Below are positions 9,137 through 17,747 of a stretch of DNA of 64,000 bases, piece by piece. Each line of letters starts with the position of its first letter. The stretch's first letter is position 1. The notes under the pieces were generated by a model that was not told the origin of the DNA, ran no database searches, and saw only the letters and a program-made list of their open reading frames with translations. Origin of the DNA: Bordetella parapertussis (GTDB lineage Bacteria > Pseudomonadota > Gammaproteobacteria > Burkholderiales > Casimicrobiaceae); the NCBI GenBank assembly GCA_943331295.2, contig CALQLA020000003.1:1-64000 (forward strand), given 5' to 3'. The translations under genes and the position numbers were made by a program.

Positions 9137-10114
9137 TCAGCATTCGTCGTCCAGCATCCGCCGGTACGACGCCCCGATGGCGGCCGGGTCGAGCCCCGCG
9201 GTGATGAACACGAGGCAGGTGCCGTCGGCCGGCGGCGCCGCGAGCTCGAGGTGCACCGGCGGATGGAAGAAGCGCTTCACGCCGTGGATGCCGATCCAGG
9301 TCCCGCGCTCGGCGTCGAACAGCACGCCCTTGGTGCGCAGGATCCGGTCGCCATGGACGTGGATCAACCGCGTCAGCCACACCGCGAACTGCGGCCACGA
9401 CGGCGGCGCGACGTCGCGGATCGCGATGCTCGCGACGTCATGGGCGACGCCGCGCCGCGCGTACGGCAGCACCGGCACCCGCGCCGCGCCGGAAGGGTCG
9501 CCGGCCGTCGCCTCGTGGCGGCCGAGCCAGGCCGCGAACTCCGGCCCGCCGGCATCGAAGATGTCGGCCAACGGGTTGAACCGCGCCAGCGCGTCGCGCG
9601 TCGCGTCCGCGGCGGCGGGGCCGGCAAGGTCGCGCTTGGTGAGCACGAGCGCGTCGGCGGCCGTGATCTGCGCGCAGGCCTCGGCCCGCGCCCATGTCGC
9701 CGGATCGTCGGTCGCGCCGACCGTGCAGAGAACCGCGCCGGCGCGGAACCGCGCGCGCAGCGTGAAGTCGGCGCGCAACGTCTGCAGGATCGGCAGCGGC
9801 TCCGAGATGCCCGAGGTTTCGATGACGATGCGCCGGAACGGCGCCGGGCCTGCGCCAGCGGCAAGGAGACCCATCAGCGTCGACGGCAGGTCGCTCCGCA
9901 GCGTGCAGCACACGCAGCCGCTCTTGAGCACGACCGTTTCCTCGGACCGGCCCTGCACGAACAGCTGGTCGAGCCCGACGTCGCCGAACTCGTTGACGAC
10001 CACCGCCGTCTCCGCGCCGAAGCCGGCGGCGAGCGCCGCGTTGAGGAGCGTCGTCTTGCCGCTGCCCAGGAACCCGGTGAGGACGTGGACCGGGATGAGC
10101 GCGGGCGCGCTCAC
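9137..10114 (-). CDS. COG0523 (CobW-like) GTP-dependent metallochaperone, copy 1
   Basis: G3E-family GTPase of 325 residues. Visible: Walker A GFLGSGKTTLL (14-24), the metal-binding CxCC motif GCVCC (Cys67, Cys69, Cys70), Walker B IETSGISEP, base-recognition TKRD, and a C-terminal CobW domain. COG0523 proteins deliver zinc or other metals to client enzymes under GTP control. It sits 25 bp after a metal-dependent deacetylase-fold hydrolase gene in the same direction, a plausible client. A paralogue is at 27266-28264. Confidence 0.92.
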   Translation of the reverse strand: MSAPALIPVHVLTGFLGSGKTTLLNAALAAGFGAETAVVVNEFGDVGLDQLFVQGRSEETVVLKSGCVCCTLRSDLPSTLMGLLAAGAGPAPFRRIVIETSGISEPLPILQTLRADFTLRARFRAGAVLCTVGATDDPATWARAEACAQITAADALVLTKRDLAGPAAADATRDALARFNPLADIFDAGGPEFAAWLGRHEATAGDPSGAARVPVLPYARRGVAHDVASIAIRDVAPPSWPQFAVWLTRLIHVHGDRILRTKGVLFDAERGTWIGIHGVKRFFHPPVHLELAAPPADGTCLVFITAGLDPAAIGASYRRMLDDEC

Positions 10115-10139
10115 CTCCCGCGCCCGCGACGATGCCGCG

Positions 10140-11054
10140 TCAGGACTTCGGCGCCGGGAACCGCGCGATCCAGTGCTTCGCGATGTCGATGCCGCGCGCG
10201 AACCACACGCCGTCGTGCTTCTGCACGTGGTCGATGAAGCGGCGCAGGTGGCCGATCCGCCCCGGGCGGCCGACGAGCCGGTTGTGCAGGCCGATCTGCA
10301 TCATCCGCGGCCGGTCCGCGCCCTCGGCGTACAGCTCGTCGAACGAGTCCTTCAGGTACTCGTAGAACGGCGTGCCGTAGTTGAAGCCGGGCGTGGTCGA
10401 GAACCGGTGGTCGTTGACGTCGGCCGTGTACGGCACGACGAGCAGCTGCCGCCCCGACTCCTTGATCCAGTACGGCACCTCGTCGGCGTACGAATCCTGC
10501 GTGTACAGGAAGCCGCCCTCCTCGGCGACGAGGCGGACCGTGTTCTCGCTGCGCCGGCCGATGAAGCTGCCGAGCGGGCGCTGGCCCGTCAACCGCACGT
10601 GGATGTCGATCGCGCGCCGGATGTAGTCGCGTTCGATCGCCTCGGGCAGCCCGTGGTAGTCGATCCAGCGGTAGCCGTGGCTCGAGAGCTCCCAGCCCGC
10701 TTCCACCATCGCGGCAACGGCGTCCGGGTTCCTCTCCAGCGCCATCGCGACGGCGTTGACGGTGATCGGGATCTTGCGCTCGGTGAACAGCTTGTGCAGG
10801 CGCCAGAAACCGACGCGGCTGCCGTACTCGTACTGCGACTCGACCGGCTTGTAGCGGTCGCCGACGCGCGGCATCGCGAAACCGAATTCCGACAGCAGCG
10901 ATTCCGACGCCGGATCGCCGTGGAGGACGTTGAGCTCCGCGCCCTCCTCGTGGTTGATCACGAACTGCACCGCGATGCGCGCGCCGCCCGGCCACTTCGG
11001 GTCCGGCCAGTTGCGGCCGTAGCCGATCATGTCGCGCGGATAATCGTTGCCCAT
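10140..11054 (-). CDS. Polysaccharide-deacetylase-fold hydrolase, PuuE (allantoinase)-like
   Basis: NodB-fold metal-dependent hydrolase of 304 residues. The N-terminus MGNDYPRDMIGYGRNWPDP and VINHEEGAEL closely resemble PuuE-type allantoinases/urate-catabolism proteins, which open cyclic amides rather than deacetylate sugars. The metal-site region SSHGYRWIDYHGLP is present. Start ATG 11054 is favoured by the conserved N-terminus; an upstream in-frame extension is not conserved-looking. It is the first gene of the minus-strand operon that includes COG0523 and TRAP system 1. Allantoin or another cyclic amide is a reasonable but unproven substrate. Confidence 0.88.
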   Translation of the reverse strand: MGNDYPRDMIGYGRNWPDPKWPGGARIAVQFVINHEEGAELNVLHGDPASESLLSEFGFAMPRVGDRYKPVESQYEYGSRVGFWRLHKLFTERKIPITVNAVAMALERNPDAVAAMVEAGWELSSHGYRWIDYHGLPEAIERDYIRRAIDIHVRLTGQRPLGSFIGRRSENTVRLVAEEGGFLYTQDSYADEVPYWIKESGRQLLVVPYTADVNDHRFSTTPGFNYGTPFYEYLKDSFDELYAEGADRPRMMQIGLHNRLVGRPGRIGHLRRFIDHVQKHDGVWFARGIDIAKHWIARFPAPKS

Positions 11055-11248
11055 GGTTGCTCCTCGCTGATTCGTTGTGCCGGAAAGGGAGATGCGATCT
11101 TCGCAGCCTCGCGCGCATTGCGCAACCACGGTGCGGCTAGGCCCGGGAACGCAGGCGCCGCAACCGCGCGCAGTTGGCGCGAACCGGGGCCGCATGGTAG
11201 GTTCGACGCTTTCGCGCGAACGCGGACGATCGAGGAGCGAAGCAAGCG

Positions 11249-12256
11249 ATGAGCGGTCTACCCAGGGTTGGCTTCATCCCGTACGGCGGCACGATATCGA
11301 GCGTGGTCAAGCCGGGCGTCGGCGCGACGCCCAGCCTCGACGTCGGCGAGATGGCGAAGACGCTGCCTGGCGTCGCCGCGATCGCCGAGGTAGTGCCGCA
11401 GCCGTCGAAGCACCTCGCGTCGTCGCAGATGACCGTGGGCGACCTCCTCGACATCGCCGTCGCCGCACGCGCGGCGATCGCCGCCGGCTGCCGCGGCATC
11501 GTCGTCTCGCAGGGCACCGACACGATCGAGGAGATCGCGTTCGGCCTCGACCTGCTGTGCGCCGGCGACGAGCCGATCGTCGTGACCGGCGCGATGCGCA
11601 ACGCGAGCCTGCCGAGCGCGGACGGCCCCGCCAACGTGATCGCCGCGATCCGGGTCGCCGCCTCCGCCGCCGCGCGGGGGCTGGGCGCGCTGGTGGTGCT
11701 GAACGACGAGATCCACGCCGCGCGCTTCGTGAAGAAGTCGCACACCGCCAATCCGGGGACGTTCCGCTCGGCCGCGACGGGGCCCCTCGGCTGGATCGCC
11801 GAGAACGACGTGCGGATCGTCGTGCGGCCGTCACGCCGGTTTCACGTCGCGGTCCCGGCCGGCGCGGTGCCGCCGCCGGTGGCGCTGCTGAAGATGTCCC
11901 TGGGCGACGACGGCCGGCTGCTGCCGCTGCTGCCCGGGGCAGGGTTCGCGGGCACCGTGCTCGAAGGCTTCGGCGGCGGCCACGTGACCAACGACGTCGC
12001 GGCGCCCGGCGTGATCGAGGCGCTGGTCGCGGCGATGCCCGTCGTGCTCGCGTCGCGCGCCGGCAGCGGCGAGGTGCTGCGCGGCACCTACGGCGGCTTC
12101 GCGGGTTCCGAGACCGACCTCATCTCGCGCGGCGTGATCTACGCCGGCTCGCTCGACGGACCGAAGGCGCGCATCCTGCTCACGCTGCTGCTGGCGCGCC
12201 GCGCCGGGCGCGACGAGATCAGGCGGGTGTTCGCGGAGACCGGGCCGCTGTGCTGA
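11249..12256 (+). CDS. Asparaginase/glutaminase family amidohydrolase
   Basis: A 335-residue cytoplasmic enzyme of the L-asparaginase fold, with no signal peptide. The catalytic set is visible: YGGTIS (Thr15), SQGTDTIEE (second Thr and Asp), the Lys in VKKSHT, and the conserved ITGAMR-like block VTGAMRNASLPSADGP. SQGTDT replaces the more usual HGTDT. It hydrolyses an amide to acid plus ammonia; the precise substrate is open. It is transcribed away from the deacetylase operon. Its 3' end overlaps the convergent epimerase gene by 38 bp. Confidence 0.9.
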   Translation: MSGLPRVGFIPYGGTISSVVKPGVGATPSLDVGEMAKTLPGVAAIAEVVPQPSKHLASSQMTVGDLLDIAVAARAAIAAGCRGIVVSQGTDTIEEIAFGLDLLCAGDEPIVVTGAMRNASLPSADGPANVIAAIRVAASAAARGLGALVVLNDEIHAARFVKKSHTANPGTFRSAATGPLGWIAENDVRIVVRPSRRFHVAVPAGAVPPPVALLKMSLGDDGRLLPLLPGAGFAGTVLEGFGGGHVTNDVAAPGVIEALVAAMPVVLASRAGSGEVLRGTYGGFAGSETDLISRGVIYAGSLDGPKARILLTLLLARRAGRDEIRRVFAETGPLC

Positions 12257-13157
12257 GCGCCGCCCGGTAGTCGCGAAAGCCCTTCTTCAGCGGCAGCTTC
12301 GGCGCGAAGCCCAGCTCGTCCCGCGCGCGCCGGATCGACAGGCGGCCGATCCGGTAGTTCGGCAGGTCGTTCGCCTCGTCGAAGCGGACGTCGAGCGCGC
12401 CCGTGATCGCGCGCACTTCCGCCGCCGCCTCGGCCAGCGTGTGCAGCTCGTCGGCCGAGATGTTGAACACGCGCGAGCGCGGCGCCGCGACGTCGATCGC
12501 CAGCGCGATCGAATCGACGACGTCGTCGATGTGGACGTACTGGCGGAGCGACCCGCTCGCCTGCGGAATGCGGCAGGGCGTGCCGGCGGCGGCCGCCGAC
12601 AGCATGTCGCGCACGAAGCACTGCGTCGTGCGGCCCGGGCCGTAGACGTGCGCAAAGCGCAGCGCGACCGCGTCGACGCCGTACTGGCCGACATAGGCGT
12701 GCATCAGCCCTTCCTGCGCCAGCTTCGAGCCGCCGTAGACGGAGATCGGCACCGGGTACTCGGCCTCGTCGTGGTCAGGCCCGTTGCCCGCGTCCGGCCC
12801 GTAGACCATGATCGTCGAGCACAGCACCAGCCGCCGGCAGGCCTTCCGGCGCACCATCTCGAGGATGCGCATCGTGCCGGCGACGTTGACGTCGAAGATC
12901 CGCTGCGGGTTGCCGGTCTCGACCATGAAGCCCGAGATGCCGCCCGCGTGCAGCACGCAGTCGAACGCGGGCAGCCCGGCGAGCACGTCGCCTGCCCCGG
13001 CCCCGCCGAGATCGAGCTGCAGGTAGTCGTCGCACGCGGCGCTGCCCGGCGCGTCCTGGAGGTCGATGCCGAAGACCGACGCGCCGCCTTCGGCCCTGAT
13101 CCGCGCCGCGTAGCTGCTGCCGATGAAGCCGTTGCTGCCGGTGATGAGGATCTTCAT
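12219..13157 (-). CDS. NAD-dependent epimerase/dehydratase
   Basis: Extended SDR of about 312 residues. The Rossmann motif TGSNGFIG follows MKILI at the N-terminus (start ATG 13157 chosen for this reason; ATG 13172 adds five residues). The active site is a Ser/Thr plus YGGSK, and a sugar-binding region contains AHVYGPGRT and QYVHIDDVVD. Such enzymes act on nucleotide sugars or, in catabolic loci, on sugar acids. There are no glycan genes nearby, so a catabolic role is possible. The C-terminus overlaps the convergent asparaginase-fold gene. Confidence 0.88.
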   Translation of the reverse strand: MKILITGSNGFIGSSYAARIRAEGGASVFGIDLQDAPGSAACDDYLQLDLGGAGAGDVLAGLPAFDCVLHAGGISGFMVETGNPQRIFDVNVAGTMRILEMVRRKACRRLVLCSTIMVYGPDAGNGPDHDEAEYPVPISVYGGSKLAQEGLMHAYVGQYGVDAVALRFAHVYGPGRTTQCFVRDMLSAAAAGTPCRIPQASGSLRQYVHIDDVVDSIALAIDVAAPRSRVFNISADELHTLAEAAAEVRAITGALDVRFDEANDLPNYRIGRLSIRRARDELGFAPKLPLKKGFRDYRAALSTAARSPRTPA

Positions 13158-13234
13158 TTCGCCTGGGACCATTGTGTCGGGTTAGTGAACTATACTTTCC
13201 GCTCCGCAGCATCAACGCCGCCAGGGAGCACGCC

Positions 13235-13711
13235 ATGGAAAAGACCGCCGCCGTCGCCGCGCTGGAGAAAGAACTCGATGCCGTCCTCGCCACGCTGCTC
13301 GCCGCCAGCCACGGCAGCCGCTGCACGCTGCGCATCGACGACGCCGCGCGCGGCTGGAGCGTGCAGGTCATCTGCGCCGAGGCCGTGGCGCCCGGCGTCA
13401 AGTCGCTGCGCGGCGACGGGTCGATCGACCAGCGCGCCGCCGACACCGTCAAGTGGATGGTCGCGCACAAGCGCAACCTCGTGCAGCCCAACCTGATCGA
13501 CAACCCGGTGCCGGCGCCGCCCGCGGCGCTGATGAGCGCCTACGCCGCCAAGGCGCAGATGCTGGGGCCGCTGCTCGAGAAGGACGACTACCTCACCGGC
13601 TGGATCTCGATCCACTACGTCGACGGCACGCACGCGTTCACGCCCGACGAGGAGCGCGCGCTCGACCGCGCGCGCGTCGACGTGGCGCGGCTCACCGGCA
13701 TCGGCGCGTAG
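13235..13711 (+). CDS. Single GAF-domain protein
   Basis: A 158-residue protein made of one GAF-like domain after a short N-terminal helix. Start ATG 13235 is preceded by AGGGAG; an upstream start at 13172 has no ribosome site. The end (KAQMLGPLLEKDDYLTGWISIHYVDG) matches the second GAF half of the protein at 8112-9023. It sits beside TRAP operon 2, as its paralogue sits inside TRAP operon 1, but on the opposite strand. It may sense a metabolite; there is no output domain. Confidence 0.8.
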   Translation: MEKTAAVAALEKELDAVLATLLAASHGSRCTLRIDDAARGWSVQVICAEAVAPGVKSLRGDGSIDQRAADTVKWMVAHKRNLVQPNLIDNPVPAPPAALMSAYAAKAQMLGPLLEKDDYLTGWISIHYVDGTHAFTPDEERALDRARVDVARLTGIGA

Positions 13712-13743
13712 CGACGCCACCCCACGCCGGCCGGCGCCGGCGG

Positions 13744-14496
13744 TCAAGGCAGGATCCAGCCGCCGTCGACGACCAGCGTGTGCCCGGTCACGTAGCTCGC
13801 GGCGTCGCTCGCGAGGAACGCGAAGGCGTTGGCGATGTCCGCCGGCTGGCCGAAGCGCCCGAGCGGAATGCGCTTCAGGGCCTCCGCGTATTCCTCGGGC
13901 TTCTGCAGCAGGTGGCGGTTGATCGCGGTCAGCGTGCGGCCCGGCGCGACGCAGTTGACGCGCACCCCGTGCTTCCCCCACTCGAGCGCCGCGGTCTTCA
14001 CGAACTGCGAGATCCCCGCCTTCGTCGCAGCGTAGACGGCGCGGAACTCGGCGCCGTTGAACGCGACCTGCGAGCCCGTGTGGATGATCGCGCCGCGCCC
14101 GCGCGCCACCATCCGCTCGCCGACGAGCCGCGTCAGCGCGATCGCTCCGGACAGGTTGATCGACACGACGCGGTCGAGGTCCTCCCACTTGAGGTCGAGC
14201 AGCGGCTCGTAGACCAGCACGCCGGCGTTGTTGATCAGGATGTCGGCATCGGCGACGGCCACGGCCAGCGCCTCGATCGACCGGATCTCCGCCTGGTCGA
14301 ACGGCACGGGCAGCAGCGCCGACGGGCGCTCCGCGGCGAAGGCCGCCAGCGCCGCGACGTCGCGGTCCGCCACGTAGACGGTGGCGCCGAGATCGGCGAA
14401 CAGCGTGGCGGTGGCGCGGCCGATGCCGCTGGCCGCGCCCGTCACGCAGGCGACCCGGCCCGAGAAGTCGAACTGCCCGCAGAACGCGGCGTGCAC
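13744..14496 (-). CDS. SDR family oxidoreductase, last gene of TRAP operon 2
   Basis: Classical SDR of about 250 residues: TGAASGIG, NNAGV, HTGSQVAF, YAATK and TLVVDGGW are visible. Asp in YVADRDV suggests NAD(H). There is no in-frame ATG near the N-terminus; GTG 14496, 11 bp after the DctM stop, is the likely start. It is a close paralogue of the SDR at 4410-5159, including the unusual shared block APGRTLTAINR, and holds the same place at the end of a TRAP operon. It presumably oxidises the transported substrate or a derivative. Confidence 0.92.
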   Translation of the reverse strand: MHAAFCGQFDFSGRVACVTGAASGIGRATATLFADLGATVYVADRDVAALAAFAAERPSALLPVPFDQAEIRSIEALAVAVADADILINNAGVLVYEPLLDLKWEDLDRVVSINLSGAIALTRLVGERMVARGRGAIIHTGSQVAFNGAEFRAVYAATKAGISQFVKTAALEWGKHGVRVNCVAPGRTLTAINRHLLQKPEEYAEALKRIPLGRFGQPADIANAFAFLASDAASYVTGHTLVVDGGWILP

Positions 14497-14507
14497 GGCC
14501 GGCGCGG

Positions 14508-15785
14508 TCAGTAACCGACGAGCTTCGGCAGGAACAGCACGAGCGACGGGAACAGCATGCAGAGGAACAGCACCGAGTACTGGACGATGATGAACGGCCA
14601 GACCTCGCGGATGATCTCCATGATGTTGACCCGCCATATCCCGGAGGCGACGAACAGCAGCACGCCGACCGGCGGCGTGATGCTGCCCAGCGTGATGTTC
14701 ATCACGAACAGGAAGCCGAAGTAGACCGGGTCGATGCCGTACTGGACGGCGATCGGGCTGATGATCGGCACCAGCATCACGTAGGCGGCGTTCGACTCCA
14801 TGATCATGCCGACGAAGATCAGCAGCAGCTGGACGATGAACGTGAACATCAGCGGGTTCTGCGTCAGCGAGCGCAGCCACTCGCCGATTTGCACGCCGAC
14901 CATCTCCGCCGTCAGCAGGTAGGTCACCTGCGACGCGAACGCGATCAGCGCGCCGACGATGGCGCTGACGATGCCGGCATTGAGCAGCGCGATAGGCAGG
15001 TCCTTGACCTTCAGCTTCTTGGTGATGAAGAAGCCGATCAGCATGGCGTAGACGACGGCGATCGCCGCACCCTCGGTGGCGGTGAACACCCCGCCGATGA
15101 TGCCGCCGATCACCAGGATCGGGCAGAGGAACACGATGAACGACCGCCGCGTCTCGTAGAGAACGTTTTTCCAGTTGAACGCGGCGCCGGTCGTCGGGTA
15201 GTTGCGCTTGTGCGCGTAGTACGAGCAGAGCCCCATCATCGCGAAGCCCAGCAGCACGCCGGGGACGATGCCGGCGACGAACATCGCGCCGACCGACACC
15301 TGCTCGGCGAGGATCGCGTAGACGATCATCCCGGCCGACGGCGGGATGATCGGCCCAAGGCACGAGGCTGCGGCGACCAGCGCCGCGCCGAACGGCTTGC
15401 CGTAGGCCTTGGTCAGCGCGGGGCCGAGCGTGCCGCCCAGCGCGGTCGCGTCGGCGACCGCGGTGCCCGAGACCGACGACAGCCCCATCGCCGCCACGAC
15501 CGTCACGTGCCCCAGCCCGCCCTTGACGCGGCCCACGACCGCGTTCGCCCATTCGATCAGCCGCTCCATGATGCCGCCGCGCAGCAGCAGCTGGCCGGCC
15601 AGCATGAAGAGCGGGATCGACATCAGCGGGAACGAGTCGATCGAGTTGACCGCCTTGCCGGCGAGCTGGACCATCGGGAAGTCGCCGACGAGGATGCCGG
15701 CCAGGCCGGCCAGCCCGAGCGCGAACGCGAGCGGCATCCCGAGGGTGCCGAAGAACGCGAACACCAGGACGATGGTGAGGATCAT
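14508..15785 (-). CDS. TRAP transporter large permease, DctM type (system 2)
   Basis: Multi-helix inner-membrane protein of 425 residues. It starts MILTIVLVFAFFGTLGMPLAF, with DctM-type motifs SSVSGTAVADATALG and GPIIPPSAGMIVYA. The start overlaps the DctQ stop by 4 bp (15782-15785). It is only moderately similar to the system 1 permease, so the two systems probably transport different compounds. The SDR gene follows after 11 bp. Confidence 0.95.
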   Translation of the reverse strand: MILTIVLVFAFFGTLGMPLAFALGLAGLAGILVGDFPMVQLAGKAVNSIDSFPLMSIPLFMLAGQLLLRGGIMERLIEWANAVVGRVKGGLGHVTVVAAMGLSSVSGTAVADATALGGTLGPALTKAYGKPFGAALVAAASCLGPIIPPSAGMIVYAILAEQVSVGAMFVAGIVPGVLLGFAMMGLCSYYAHKRNYPTTGAAFNWKNVLYETRRSFIVFLCPILVIGGIIGGVFTATEGAAIAVVYAMLIGFFITKKLKVKDLPIALLNAGIVSAIVGALIAFASQVTYLLTAEMVGVQIGEWLRSLTQNPLMFTFIVQLLLIFVGMIMESNAAYVMLVPIISPIAVQYGIDPVYFGFLFVMNITLGSITPPVGVLLFVASGIWRVNIMEIIREVWPFIIVQYSVLFLCMLFPSLVLFLPKLVGY

Positions 15786-16291
15786 GTCTCGCTCAGGTGG
15801 TCGGTGGTGGTCTGCCCGGTGATCAGGATGCGCGCCAGGTGCATGCAGGTGTGGACCATCCCGACCGCGAGCCCGACGTAGAAGAGTCCGACCGACAGCC
15901 GGATGCCCGGCATGTTCTGGTCCCAGGTGTCGTGCGCGAGCTGCGCCGCGTACCACGCCGTGACCACAGCCAGCAGCAGCATGAAGAAGGTGTTGAACAG
16001 CAGCACGGCGCGGCGGGTGCCCGGGCCGAAGCGCTGGACCACCATGTCGATCCCGACGTGCGCGTTGTAGCGGATGCCGAGCGCGATCGACAGCACGATC
16101 ACCCAGATGAAGCACAGCCGCGGGATGTCCCAGCCCCAGCGCAGCGAGTCGTTCAGGATGTAGCGGAAGAACACCTGCAGCACGACGACCACGGTCAGCA
16201 TGGCCATCGCGGCGATGATCACCCAGGAGACGACGCGGTCGGTCGCGTCGAGGATCTTCTGGAAGCGTTCGAACGGGGTCGGCGGGGGCAT
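15782..16291 (-). CDS. TRAP transporter small permease, DctQ type (system 2)
   Basis: A 169-residue membrane protein with four predicted helices and the DctQ-like segment DSLRWGWDIPRLCFIW after helix 1. It is coupled to DctM by a 4-bp overlap and lies 88 bp after the DctP gene. Here the gene order is P-Q-M, while system 1 is Q-M-P, so the operons are related in content but not in arrangement. Confidence 0.93.
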   Translation of the reverse strand: MPPPTPFERFQKILDATDRVVSWVIIAAMAMLTVVVVLQVFFRYILNDSLRWGWDIPRLCFIWVIVLSIALGIRYNAHVGIDMVVQRFGPGTRRAVLLFNTFFMLLLAVVTAWYAAQLAHDTWDQNMPGIRLSVGLFYVGLAVGMVHTCMHLARILITGQTTTDHLSET

Positions 16292-16379
16292 GGCGGTTTC
16301 CGGGAGGGGCGGGGGCTGCGGGATGCCGGGCGCGCCGCCCGTCGGGGCGGCGGCCGGGGAAGGCGTCAGTGCGGGAGCG

Positions 16380-17387
16380 TCACTGGCAGCGCTTGATCGA
16401 CGCCTCGGCGAGGTCCATCACCTTGTCGCCCAGCTTCGCGCGCATCTGCGCGTAGACGGGCTTGGTCGCCTCGCGGAACTTCGCGAGCTCGGCCGGCGAC
16501 AGCTCGGTGTACGTCATGCCGCCCTTGATGAGGCCCTCGCGCGCCGTCTTGTTCTCGCGCTCGGAGATCGCGCGCTGCTCGGCCACCGCGGTGGCCATCG
16601 CCGTCCTCACCGCCTTCTGCTGGTCCGGCGTCAGCTTGTCGAATGCGGCCTTGTTGACGAACACGCCGGCCCAGTCCATGAAGTGCCCGGTGTTGGAGAG
16701 GTACTTCTGCACCTCGTAGAATTTGCGCACCAGCATGTTGTCGTACGGATTTTCCTGGCCGTCGACCACGCCCTGCTGCAGCGCCTGGTAGAGCTCCTTG
16801 ATGTCGATCGGCGTCGGGTTGGCGCCGAGCGCGCGGAACGTGAGGTCCCACGACTCGCCCGACGGGGTGCGGATCTTCAGGCCCTTCATGTCCTCGACCG
16901 TCTTGATCGGCCGCTTGTTGTTGGTGACATGCCGCGCGCCGATCTGGAACCAGCCCTCGATCAGCACGCCCTTCTCGGCGGTCTTCATCTCGAGGTACTT
17001 GCCGAACTCGCTGTCGACCTGGCAGATCGCCTGCGCGGCGGTCGCGGCGCCGAACGGCAGCACGGCCGCACCGAGGTCGGGCGAGAGCTTGTCGTAGAAC
17101 GGCAGGCCGGCCCAGGCCATCTGGATCTGCCCCGTGCGGATCTGGTCGACCTGCTCGAAGCCGCCGCCCAGCGTGTTGTTCGGGAAGAGGTCGATCTGGA
17201 TCGTGTTGTTCGACAGCCGCGCCACCTCCTTCTTGAACGTCTCCATCGCGATCGACGCCGAGTGGTTCGCCGGGAACGATCCGCTCGCGCGCCAGCGCAC
17301 GTTCTGCGCCGAAACTTCGGCGGCGCCGCACAGCACGGCGACGGCGGCAAGCACTGCAACTGCGGACTTCTTCATCGTGGCAATCAT
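16380..17387 (-). CDS. TRAP transporter substrate-binding protein, DctP type (system 2)
   Basis: Periplasmic binding protein of about 335 residues. Start ATG 17387 gives MIATMKKSAVAVLAAVAV, a good signal peptide cleaved near EVSA; an ATG four codons later is also possible. Family signatures are GLKIRTPSGESWDL with the carboxylate-binding Arg, and VVDGQENPYDN. It has two cysteines near the end or middle (CQVDSEF and the terminal KRCQ). It precedes the membrane subunits. The ligand is an organic acid or similar anion by family. Confidence 0.93.
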   Translation of the reverse strand: MIATMKKSAVAVLAAVAVLCGAAEVSAQNVRWRASGSFPANHSASIAMETFKKEVARLSNNTIQIDLFPNNTLGGGFEQVDQIRTGQIQMAWAGLPFYDKLSPDLGAAVLPFGAATAAQAICQVDSEFGKYLEMKTAEKGVLIEGWFQIGARHVTNNKRPIKTVEDMKGLKIRTPSGESWDLTFRALGANPTPIDIKELYQALQQGVVDGQENPYDNMLVRKFYEVQKYLSNTGHFMDWAGVFVNKAAFDKLTPDQQKAVRTAMATAVAEQRAISERENKTAREGLIKGGMTYTELSPAELAKFREATKPVYAQMRAKLGDKVMDLAEASIKRCQ

Positions 17388-17463
17388 TGCGTACCTCTCG
17401 GTCAGGTGGTCGGAGAACAGGGAACGGTGCGCGCTCGCACCAAAGCGGGCGTTGAATCGATCG

Positions 17464-17745
17464 TCAGCACGCGAGCGGGTCGGGAATCGCGACGCGGCTC
17501 TTCTCAAGCAAGTGCCATACCTGCGCGAGGCCCGCGACCATTTCCGTGCGCCCCGTCGGAAACGCGACGACGAAGCCGAAGCTCGGGTTCGCGGTGACCC
17601 GGATGCGCGCCGGCGCGAGCAGCCGGCAGAGCTGCGCCGCAGTGGCGACGGCTTCGCGGCGCAGGCGCCAGCGCGCGTCGTCGCCGGCCGTGCCTTCCTG
17701 TTCCCAGGCGGGCCCCGCTCCCAGCGCGCCGCAGAGGCTGCACAT
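17464..17745 (-). CDS. Small MCxxC protein, copy 1 (unknown function)
   Basis: A 93-residue protein that begins MCSLCGALG, a Cys-x-x-Cys pair right at the N-terminus, plus Cys40 and a C-terminal Cys. It has no signal peptide. It aligns with the 104-residue protein at 28261-28575: both start MCxxC followed by a small hydrophobic/Gly run, and both end with F...GR.E.VA.L..VW...E.....DPL. Its ATG is 2 bp after the stop of the deacetylase-fold gene, so they are almost certainly coupled. I infer a metal-binding helper; the function is not known to me. Confidence 0.75.
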   Translation of the reverse strand: MCSLCGALGAGPAWEQEGTAGDDARWRLRREAVATAAQLCRLLAPARIRVTANPSFGFVVAFPTGRTEMVAGLAQVWHLLEKSRVAIPDPLAC

Positions 17746-17747
17746 CG

